Shown one piece after another: positions 51,629-61,947 of a stretch of 64,000 nucleotides of DNA. The notes beneath the pieces are model-generated. The model searched no databases and was not told the DNA's origin. It saw only the letters and a list, made by a program, of their open reading frames with translations. This DNA comes from Augochlora pura (lineage: Eukaryota; Arthropoda; Insecta; Hymenoptera; Halictidae). Within the stretch, counting starts at the first letter, position 1; each line of letters starts with the position of its first letter. The position numbers were made by a program, and so were the translations under genes. The DNA lies in the NCBI RefSeq assembly GCF_028453695.1, contig NC_135776.1, positions 14,020,663 through 14,084,662 on the forward strand, written 5' to 3'.

Positions 51629-51765
51629 CTCGTATTCTTCGCTCTCCTCGCGACTCTTCTGCCTCTTCAGAATCTCCTCGAGCTTGTCGTACTCGTCCCG
51701 GAGGCTCCATATCTCCCTACGCAGTTGCTCGTTCTCCTTGCGCAGCTTCTTGATGTCATTCTGGC
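51629..51765 (-). CDS. Upstream coding exon with a short coiled coil
   Basis: The exon is 137 nt, bounded by an ATTCCAG acceptor (AG at 51767-51766) and a GTACAAGT donor starting at 51628. It begins with the last two bases of a split codon (phase 1) and ends on a codon boundary after GAG. That matches the phase-0 start of the large exon 961 nt further on. It encodes about 45 residues in which QNDIKKLRKENEQLRREIW continues into a Leu-rich heptad pattern, then a Lys/Arg/Glu stretch. This is a strong coiled-coil signature and probably a dimerisation segment. Frame continuity across the intron and the change from coiled coil to the acidic tract support the join. Reading past the donor reaches a stop soon after, so the donor is needed. 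No start codon lies inside this exon, so the gene must have at least one more 5' exon. Confidence 0.8.
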
Positions 51766-52751
51766 CTGGAATCAATCGAACCTTCTGTTATCTACGCAGA
51801 TTTTATCAGAGCGACGTTTTTGAAGAGTCCGCGGGAAGTCTTTTTATTATATTGTATAACGGTACGTTATTATACTAATTGCTCAATATAATAGCGTATT
51901 GTTATTCTATTTATTATACTATACTGTTTTGTTCCTATCGTGCTACCATTGCAATGATTTTATTTCAAAATGGAAGTGAACAATTCTGTAGCCAAAGTTT
52001 CAGCTCGTTCAGTATTATCTGCCTGAAAATCGACAATGAAATCAACTCTAATTCAATCGCAACTACTATAGATATGAACAATTGACTCGCGAGCTTACTC
52101 GAACTTTCCATTCCCGGTGCCGGGTCTAGGCGGTCTGTTCGCGATGTGTTTTTTCCGCGGAAATCACTTAATCACGATCCCCGGGCCGACAACAGACGGT
52201 GCACCTATCGAAACGATCGATCATTGGTCAAGCCTCGGCAACAATCTCTGGCCTCTAACCCTTCGTCTTTCTTTCCGTCAAGGAACCGGTGATAAATCAC
52301 CGGGGCCAGACCTTCCAATTACTTAACCGGGCACAGAGATACGAATAAAGCGCCGGCGCACGCTATCCCGGGGGCCGACGAAAGGCCTGTTTCGCGCGAA
52401 ACAAATGAAAAATCGCGATCGTTGCACGGCCCTCCCCCTCTTGACACGGTTTTTTGATCGATCGCCGGCCACGGCCGACTGCTAGGACCCCGGAGATTAG
52501 GGGACCGATTAACCGGACTTCCAGTTTGCTTCCTTTGTGCTTTGCTGCCTGTTTCGGGTGATTAATGCCGTGTACTTGCGCCATGACGCCGGAGGAAGTG
52601 CGGAGGAAACGCGGAGTTTAAAAGCAAACACGCGAGTAATGGGGCCGAGGCTGTCTTTTCTGCGGCGAGCACCCTTCGACTGTCGATTCCGCTGGATTCG
52701 AGCGATCCTTCTGCGCTATTCTTTCCTTCCAGGTAACTTCCTGGATAGCCG
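51766..52751. other. Intron or upstream DNA of the minus-strand gene
   Basis: No further exon could be supported. Short frames on both strands lack recognisable motifs. Confidence 0.5.
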
Positions 52752-52957
52752 AGGACGTCTTTAAAACGTCCGAACCCTTCGGCGCTATTTTCACTCCAAA
52801 TTCGAAATAGTTTTTCAGACTCGTAGCGTCTGAAACACTTATAGTGTTTAGACGTCTAAAATACATTTTATGGACATCTTAGGGGCGTTTTATAGACATT
52901 TTTAACACGATTTTTAGACCGTTCGTAGACCGTTTACAGGACGTTCGCGGACCGTAA
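52752..52957. repeat. ACGTC-type repeat cluster, third site
   Basis: GAGGACGTCTTTAAAACGTCC, then TTTAGACGTCTAAA, TTATGGACATCTTAGG and several TAGACCGTTC units follow at short intervals. This is the same motif vocabulary as at 6051-6222 and 27531-27604. Confidence 0.55.
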
Positions 52958-54106
52958 GTAGAAAAAGCAAAAATAAAGAGTACATTTAAGAGCGGCTTTT
53001 AAGAAATTAACTCTTGATAAATTAGCAGTAAAAATAAATTAACAATGATTAAATTAGCATACACGTATAGCTAATAAAAGGAAGAAAAACTTTATTAACA
53101 ACTGTAGAAAATATACTGTAATCCTTTTTTTAATAATATCACAGAGCTCTACAATAATTCACTATTTCAAAATCCTTTAAATATTTATCCTACTCGACCA
53201 GCTTATTGTTGCGAGAAATGCACGAAAACCGCTGTAATAAAATCCAAGCTTAACGATCGGACGGTAGACGAGATGAAGCTCGATGACGAGACGCCCCAGC
53301 CATAATCTCGAGGACGAATAATCGAGCATATACATATCCTGGCGACTCGGAAAGAGCGTTTGGTCCAGTTTCACGGCTGCTTATCGGCGAGGCGAGGACG
53401 GTTTATAAGCATCCGCGCGATAACAGGTCGGTTAATCTGCTCGGCGACCCGTGCCGGTGTAACAAGAAAAGCCATGTGGTAAATCAGGATTAGAGCGCGC
53501 CGCTCCGGAAATTTAAATAATTTAAACCTTTCCGGTGGTTCATAAATTCGGATTTTCCGCGCGGACACCGACGGCTATTTGGATCCTATTAAAACTCGCG
53601 CCTGCTCACGGTCGCTCGCGCGCGCGCGCGCGCGCGTCCACCGTGGCCGATTCTCCCTTTCTCCCTTTCTCGCTTTCTCGCTTTTAGCCTACGCCCCCGC
53701 GGAGGAATTCGCGGAATTAGCTGATATCTCGTCCTGCCCGATGATGATATTTAAAGGCATTACGCCGGCCGACAAATTGCCTGGGACCACCGCGAATTCT
53801 TCGCGCCGCTGCTGCGTCCTCCGCCCTTCCACCGGGTGGCCTCGAATTATCTGTCGGGAGGGACCGTATTACCTCCGCACAAGTATCATATCAATTATTA
53901 CAGTATATATTTGTAAGCGATCTCTGAGATGGTCGCCGGTCAGGCGGCGCACTGTTTATGTCTCGGAGATAAGGAGGTCTCTATTTGGGAGATGAGATGG
54001 TTCGTCGAGGGGAGGGGGCCCTTTTTCGAAGAGAAAGGGGCAGTCGAATAAAGATCTTTGCCAAAGAAGCAGCGCACCTAATTTCTCACCTTTTGTCTTC
54101 TACAAT
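52958..54106. other. Non-coding DNA including a (CG)10 run
   Basis: A pure CG dinucleotide run lies at 53617-53636. The 138-codon frame at 53579-53995 crosses it and reads an Ala/Arg run; no domain is seen. Confidence 0.5.
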
Positions 54107-54345
54107 TATAATATATAATATATAGATTCTGTTGTCATGGTATTATGGCTGTAGTATAAATATCTGCATACGGTATTTAATTCTGAGGCATTTCTAATCG
54201 ATTACAAAACGTATATTATAATATTATCAAATATGTAAATATAATATATAATATATAGATTCTGTTGTCATGGTATTATGGCTGTAGTATAAATATCTGC
54301 ATACGGTATTTAATTCTGAGACATTACTAATCGATTATAGAATTA
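54107..54345. repeat. Direct duplication, 133-bp period
   Basis: Two copies of a segment of about 105 bp, starting ATATATAGATTCTGTTGTCA, are nearly identical and offset by 133 bp. Confidence 0.85.
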
Positions 54346-56429
54346 AAATTGTTGATTTTAGCTAGCACAAAAATTCGCTGAGATCTATTTAACGGATTTA
54401 ACAATTAAGCGTAATGCCAATTGAATAGCGAATAATAAATTCAATTGGAACAGCACTCCAATAAATTTGTATTTTTCTAAGTAATTTTGATTGAATTTAA
54501 AATTAAAGTACAGTTTTAGACGTTCGATTGATCTTAAAATATTTTAACGATATTTAGCTCTATAGGCACCGAATTTTACGTTACAATGTACACGTTGATT
54601 TCTTCATCTCCGCGGTCGAGAGACTTTTTCCAAGCAATTCGAATATAATAATTATCGATTTGGAAATGTCGACTTCCTCGCTGAATCGCTGAAATCGCTG
54701 AAACCGCTGTGCGCTGTCAAGAGGAAGCGGTGGGGGGGGCTGCCGTTAGTTCGAAGCTCGTTAATATCGGGGCCCGTAAATATTTTTACCTTCGCCGGGC
54801 AAACAGAGGCGCGAACTTCTGCGCCCGGGGTTCAATCAGCCGGGCTTACGCGATTTCTTGTTTCCCGTTCAAAGGGAACACAGCCCACAGGCGTTTCCTC
54901 CGCGTTCGTTCGTTTGCGTCCCGGACGCAATTTCCATTTTTCAAAGGGGCCGCGCGGAGGAGGAACCGATGGGAGAACTTGACGAAACCAAATATGCGCG
55001 GCTCGCTGCCGCCACCGCTTTGATCAGCTTCTTGCTCGAGAAAAGGGCGAGCCCCGCCGCGGACCGACCCGCCGCGCGCGCGACCGACGTTTCCTCTGCT
55101 TTTTCCAGGGCGCGTACCAATCTCCGAGTTAATGTACGTCGTCTCTGTTTATGTACCTCTTCCGGACGCGGCGGGCAACGCAGTCGCCGAAATATTTCCT
55201 CGCCGGTGAAATAATTAATATCGAGGATTCGCAAGGCGCGCGGCTGCCCATGCGAACGATGACTCGCGATCTGCTCGCGATACCGGGTGCGTGTCTCGTC
55301 GAGGCTGTCTCGAACTTTGCTACCGAGGAAATTGCCAATGATAGCTGGGGGTAAAGTGTCAAGATCTTGCGGTGATCAAATTACTATTATCTCTATTACT
55401 TAGTTTCATTCTGATTATTATTTTCGAGGTATGAACTGATGGAACGGTATGGCGTGACATTCGCAGTAGTTCTACTGAATGTTACTATATTCTATGGATA
55501 TACCACTATAGTCTACATTTGTGTTTTTTCATCAAAGTTTTACATTTGACATTTGTGGCAGGGCTGATAGATTGTTGATGCAGTCATACGTATAAATACA
55601 AATGATACAGCTGTATGCAAATCATTTCAGACAAATAAATAAATAATGTGAATAATAATCTCTGCTATGCCTTCAAAGTTAAATTACTATATCTTTAATA
55701 TCAAAGTGAATTTCGAATGAAGCAGTGCTCTGCACTTGCAAAAACGCTGACTGTGTGCGCCTTATAAAGAAAACGTATAAATTTGCAAAATTTTCTATTA
55801 AAAATGAACAAAATAAGTAACAAACTCCTTCATTACACCCCACTCGATAATTATAAAATTAATTATACGCCGAGACGACCCAAACGCTGGTCAGTCCACA
55901 GGAATCGGCTCCAAAGTACAGACCCCTTAGTCTCGAAGCGCCGCGATCGACGAAAACCGCGAGCGATCGAAGGTTCCTTTACCGAAATTTCAGGTAACCC
56001 ATCAATCTCGCCGGTGGCAGCAAAATGGCGACAACTCTCATCGCCTCGGCGACAAGCCATCCGCCGGCTGTCGATGGTTAATTACAGGCTGGCTCGTAAA
56101 CTGCAAGCTCGCCGGCTCATAATGGAGGTTGACACGAGCGTGTCTGGGACCGACCGAAATTAGATTACCGCCGATATCCAGTATAAATGATCGCGATCGA
56201 GCGATCGAGCCGCCGACGCGTAAGAGAAGCGGATCCATCTCTCCGCGGGCCCGGTGTAACTCGAGGAACCGATTACCATCGGACCGATCGCCTTTCGTAT
56301 TTATAACGGCCGTTTAATCAACACGTCGCGAAGATTAACTCGCTCGGCCGAGCATCGGGAACATCAACGTTTTCGCGTTCGGATCGATGAATGATTAATA
56401 GCGGGGATTAAATTTAATGGCAGCCAGCC

Positions 56430-56430
<1 letters not shown>
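54346..56430. other. Non-coding DNA
   Basis: A GC-rich island at 54.7-55.35 kb has overlapping frames on both strands, with no motif. An AT-rich stretch follows, then a second island at 55.86-56.4 kb. No gene is called. Confidence 0.5.
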
Positions 56431-56461
<31 letters not shown>

Positions 56462-57022
56462 CTCTACCTCCTCCTGGCTTCCTCCCGCTATTTATCTCTC
56501 CTTTTCTCGCTGTGTATTTTTCCTTCTCTACTGCTCTCTGTACCTCTCTCGTTATCCCTTTTTTTTCTATATTTTTCTCTTCTCTTTTATGTCTATGTTT
56601 CTCTTTTTCATTTTCTGCCTTGTTCTGTATTGTTTCCTCTAGTTTCTGTTCTCTTTTTTGTCTTTTTTTTATCTGGGCGATTCTCTCTCTTTTTCTTTCA
56701 ATATTTCTCTCTCTGTTTTGCCATTATTTTTTTTCTTTTTTCCTTTTTCTCTCTTTTTTTTTATCTCGATATATTTCTCTCTTTTTTAGCTGGATATATT
56801 TCTCTCTTTTTCTCCACATATTTCTCTCTCTCTCTCTCTTTCTTCTTTTATTTCTCTCTTTTTGCCTGGATATATTTCTCTCTTTTCCTCCCCATATTTC
56901 TTTCCATTTCTCTCAATATTTCTCTCTTCTTTCCACTTTTCTTTCTCCTTTACTTCGTCTCTACATCTTTCTCTGATTTCTCCTCTATATATTTCTCTCT
57001 TTTGTCCTCTCGTTGTGTCTCT
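56431..57022. repeat. Pyrimidine-rich repeat block
   Basis: A (TC)n run is followed by recurrent ATATTTCTCTCTTTT-like units. The 266-codon plus-strand frame across it is Phe/Leu/Ser low complexity. Confidence 0.9.
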
Positions 57023-57023
57023 C

Positions 57024-57431
57024 TACAGAGTGTCCCGAAAGTCACTCGCAATCGGGAAATGAGGGATTGTTCAGGTCATTCGAAGCAACTTTTATTAACG
57101 AGAAACGCTGACCAAGCGTACAATAGCTTCAATGTGTACAATTTAATTAACAAGCCCACAAAGATTATGCTACCGAACAAACAAATTCGACATGATCAAT
57201 ATATGAAAAAATACTAAATAAAAGAATAAATTTCCTAGAGAAGTTGAACCGAGTCCCATATTTAATACCCACTTTCTAAATCCGTGATTTTCCAATCGAC
57301 TATAAAAAGAAACACATCTTTCAATTTTTAAACGTACATCTATATTTTGAATAGAAATATTCTTAATGCAAATTTTACGATTCGAAAACTCTCGACTTAA
57401 AAAGTTATGTTATAAAAAAAAACATAAGCTT
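57024..57431. other. Non-coding DNA beginning with a GTGTCCCGAAAGTCA edge
   Basis: The left edge resembles the repeat at 13252. The rest is AT-rich without features. Confidence 0.45.
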
Positions 57432-57830
57432 CGTATTAAGCACCCTTGCTTTATATTTCTCTCTTTCACTCTCTCTTGTTCTCTTTCCCAATTTGTTCCT
57501 CCCTCTCCCTCTCTCTCTCTTTCTCTTGTTCCCTTTATACGATTTTCTCTTTCTCTCCGACTATTTTTTTATTCCGACTCGGTCGGCAGCACGCTGGATC
57601 GCTCGCTAGCAACACTGGGCCCCGTGCGCGCCGGTATCGATTTAGCAATTTGTCCATAGGCACGCCGATATTTATGCGCACTCCGATTTTTAGACGGCGA
57701 GTTACGCGAACGGTGATCGATCAACGTTATTTCCTCCATTCTGGTTTTATCAATTTGCAAATGCAATGCGCCACGGGGCGAACCATAAACACAGGAACGT
57801 CTGTTTCGCGCACCCCTCCCTCTCCCTCTC

Positions 57831-57861
<31 letters not shown>
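57432..57861. repeat. CT-rich patch and a 30-base poly-C run
   Basis: Pyrimidine-rich DNA at about 57450-57570 is followed, after a short unique segment, by C30 at 57832-57861. Confidence 0.8.
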
Positions 57862-57863
<2 letters not shown>

Positions 57864-60800
57864 CGGTCTCGTTTCAATTGGCTCGACGCTCCGCGGTTTC
57901 GATGCGAATGATTGTAAGTGATTGCTGGACTGTGTAGATTTTGCGGATTTAAAATGAACTGCTTTGTCGAGCGTTCATTTCGTTGCTCGTTTAATGAAGT
58001 ATCGGATAAGGGAAATTAATTTGTCCTTCGGTGTCTATCGTTTCGCAGCGTTCGTTCGTTCGTTCGTTCCGACCCAGATTTGTGTGATCTTGTTGTAATG
58101 AATTCACAGTTCGATGTCGAAAGAGCGTCCGTAAATTCTGCCTGGTATTGTAACTTCAGGTGGAAATAGCTCGAAAATAGTTTAAACGTTATTTAAGATA
58201 ATTGTACGCGCCATTTATCCGTAATGAGAAATAATTTACTAAATAATTGTTCTCAGCTGATCAGACTATAACGAATTACTTTATCAGATTATAGAATAAT
58301 TTTACAAGCCATTTGTATTAATTAGAAATAATTAGTGAATGAATTTGCTTCGGTCACAGATTTTTAATTGATCAATTATTTCTTCAAGCTAAGGGTGGTT
58401 TTACAAATGGATTTCTTTCAATTAAATATAATTCAACAAACAAAACGCCTTCAACCAAGATATACTATAACAAATCATTTTCCAAAATTCTCCAAACATT
58501 TTTTCTTAAACTTGCCAACATCCTTAAACCATAGACAATTTCTCTAAAAATAACAGTGCTTCAAGAACCGTCTCACAAACTACTAATACAATTCTACCTC
58601 CAAATAAAAAATAATAAAAATAATTATCCCCGCGCACGAGAGAATATTTCATCGCAAACAGGTGATCGTAGCGATCGAGTTAGTATTCTCGTAGAAAAAC
58701 GTCTCGTCGGATCAAGCCCCTAATCAAAGGCAACCGCGTCGGCTAATACTTTCCGGTCGGAAATAATTTCATAAATCATTTGTCGCAGTTAAAAATAAAC
58801 CGATTTCAACGGAACGACGTGGACAAGACTATCGCCTCGAGGCAGCTGTTCCATTGACAGAATAACTAATGTTCCATGTAGTCATCGGTTACTCCCGTGC
58901 CGTGTAAATCATAGGGTGCTCGATGCGTTTCGATACTTCTCGGTTGCCGTCCAGTTTCCTGCCCTTCCGGAAGCCTTGTCTCGAACTTCGAGACTGAACT
59001 TTCAATTTGCGAGCCACCGGGAACTATAAATTTCTTGATAGACGCGACTCGCGTCGCAATTGAAACGTCGCCCGATCCTTTTAGCAAAAATTCCAGGAAA
59101 TTGTTGGTTGTCATGGTTGTTCCGCATCTGGCGCAGCGACGCAAACCACTATAATAAACTCCGCGATCCTTGCATTCATAATGCATTCACGTCGACGCGA
59201 CGCGACGCGACGCCACGGAGTAATATGCTTCCCTCGAAATCTTTTCGCTTCAATTTCGTTCTTACTAAATCTGTGACATTGTTACACGTTGCATAGCACT
59301 TTTATTACATTAGAAATATATAATATTTGGGGATGAATATTTCGTCTTTTAGGATTCTATTATATTGTTATATAAGTAATAATATATCGGACTTTGTATA
59401 TATTGTTTCTGTTGGAGTGTGCACCGAAATGCACAATACATACTCATCAGGAAATGTGCCGTCTTGACCTGACGTTTATTGCACCACCATTCCTATTTAA
59501 CCAAGGGCCTACAAAGGAATGGGTCAGTCGCTTCAGGACAGCCTATCGAGACAGTAACACCAGAAGTTTAACAGTTCTCTAATATTCATTGTTTTAATAT
59601 AGTCATAAAGTTTAATATTGTGTTATGTTCAAATTGCAATAAATTACATTGATATACGTTGATTTCATTGACGCGTGGAGTTGGAGTAAATTATTTCAAA
59701 CATAAGACACAACTTCATCTCCCAACCTCGTCATCCCAACAGTTTCTATTATATTTTTGTATTTCATGATTGCATTATATATTGTGTAAATAATGATATG
59801 TCGGTTATTAGACAATGTTATATACTATATGTTATAGGTAATATAATAATTATTAGACAGTCTAGTTTAATTTCAATATCATATATAATATATAATATAT
59901 CAGTTATTAGACATTCTGGTTACATTTTTACTTCTCTCAAACTGTGAATTAAAATTGAATAAAAAAGTCAACATAGTTAACTAAAAATAGTCTGAATATA
60001 ATTTTACGCACAATTAGACAAATTTTAGATAATATTGTAATAAAAATAACATAACATTATAAACTACAGATCGTAATAAAATGACAAGTAGCATAGATCA
60101 GCTTTAGTTTTGAAATTCTTTATTAATACTAACTTCTAAAATATCTATAATTAATTTAGTATACTATAACAGTGTAAACTATAGTTTTAGAGATATAGAA
60201 GTGAACTGTAGTAATTTCTTGAGATACAGAATATATATATATTTCCAGAGATAAAGAATTGAACGAAACAGCGAGTATATGATCAGGGTTGAGCCGTTGC
60301 TCATGCGAGTACACGGAAAGATATCGACAATAGCCAATTTCGGATCGAGATGATCTACGGCTAGATCAAGCATTACGTTGGTTACACCTGTGAGAAACGG
60401 GGCTGACGCCGTGAGACATAGGCGTAGCCCAGCGTCGTCGTCCTCGTCCAAATAAGAGATCGTTGTTTATGGTTCTGAGCAGTAGACAGGCTTCGAAGTA
60501 TTCCTGCTCGCGCGAGTTTTACGGCCACTAGAGCTCTGACACTAAATTATCGCGGACGCGAATATACCGGGTGGCCTGTTAAGAAGGACTGTTCGAAGAT
60601 CCTCGATGGAAGAGATATGAAAATTAATATCCATTGTTGCGAAAATATAATTAACAACTTTCGCGAGTCTTATTCTTCTTTTTACAAAGGAAATTCATTT
60701 ACTGTACTATACCAAATTATTTTTAATAAAATTCGTATTACTGTCTATACGATGATAATAATAGTGCAGCTAAATAGTAAATAGAGCAGTTCAATTGATT

Positions 60801-61178
60801 TACAAAAGCATGGATTATATTTACTTTCGAGTGCAGGAATTTAATTAAAAGAATTTAATTACAAGGTCTGTAATCACAGAAAATAGAGATTATGTAAATA
60901 ATTATGTTAAATAATTGTAATAAGTAATTATAATAGATAACTATAATCGTTAATTATAATAAATAGTAAAAGATAGAAAATATCGTTCTATTTTATGAAT
61001 TTCTCGAATTTCAAAGCAATAAATGCCTTCGAATTTCATTTACAAATGCAGCAGATTTTACGATATTAATATCAAAATATTTTTAAACAATTATCGCGTC
61101 GGCTTTCCGTGCACCCATGTTCTTTCATTGATGGATATCTCAGCGTCGAACTGTTGCCAGCCCGGTCTTAAGCAACAC
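57862..61178. other. AT-rich DNA, probable intron or upstream region
   Basis: It contains a short CGTT run near 58048-58067 and a GCGAC pentamer run at 59190-59213. A GC-richer island at about 60280-60560 has a minus-strand frame with no confirmed role. No other gene is recognised. Confidence 0.45.
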
Positions 61179-61392
61179 CGTATACGTGAAGCATGTACTC
61201 CCAAGCCGAGGATTCCATGGAACTGCTGATGACGTCGTTCCCGTGCATGACCATGTCAAAATATCCACTCGCATGCCTTTGAATAATTACCGTCGTCGTT
61301 ATTTTTAACCTAGAAGCTGGCGTACCGCCGCCCAGGACACGTCGCGCGTTCACGGAAAACGTTTGTAAAGTGTCGCGGCGCCATGCTTTCAT
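61179..61392 (-). CDS. Possible first coding exon of the same minus-strand gene
   Basis: A minus-strand frame opens with ATG at 61392 and stays open until just past 61179. A second in-frame ATG at 61254 has a good start context (GACATGG), and others lie at 61248 and 61218. Read to 61179, the frame ends with one base of a split codon before GT at 61178-61177. That is exactly the phase the coiled-coil exon requires; the split codon would encode Gly. With the start at 61254 the joined product is 878 residues. The segment is a GC-richer island in AT-rich DNA. Against it, the donor (G then GTGTTG) is a poor match to the consensus, the intron would be 9.4 kb, and an unspliced reading stops three codons later. 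It may be a chance frame, and the true 5' exon may lie outside the window. Confidence 0.35.
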
Positions 61393-61710
61393 TGAATCCT
61401 CAGTCTTGTTCTAGTTTTGGGGACCCCATAAGGCTCGCGAGAAGCTCTCTTTCTTTATTTCCGGTCTACAGAAACTCTGAATAATTTTACTTAATAAACT
61501 ATTCGTAACTAGACTTCGATTTTTCTGAGATTTTGAAAAGGGGTAGTTTTTAGATTTGCATTTGTCACATAATTTTTATCACGTTCGCGTCTAAGTCTTT
61601 CTTAATCATTTGAGCTGAAACTAGTTCAGCGATACTCTTCGATTATATTTATTGTGATATATTTATTGGGTATCATTTGTCTCCGCTCAGGCTGCAATAC
61701 TTATATTATA

Positions 61711-61947
61711 TTAACCCCTTGGGTACAGATTTATTTGAGGAAATATTTGCATGTGGAACGGATATAATTTTTGGTTGATTGGAGTAGTATGTAAAAGCAG
61801 TACATTTTACGTAAGAATTTATTTATTTCTACAATATTGATGACATATGTAGTATCAAGATGTCTTCAAATAATTAGAATTGCAAAACAAAAATAAACGT
61901 TTTAGTGAATGACGTCTCTCAGACGTCAAATGTACCCAAGGGGTTAA
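61711..61947. mobile_element. TTAA-flanked inverted-repeat element
   Basis: The left end reads TTAACCCCTTGGGTACA. The right end is its exact reverse complement over 17 bases. The 237-bp AT-rich interior has no frame. This is the best-preserved pair of ends in the window. Confidence 0.8.

Noticed and set aside
56417..57217. 266-codon plus-strand open frame, membrane-like composition
   Set aside because: The hydrophobic look comes from TTT/CTC codons of a CT-rich repeat. There is no gene structure.
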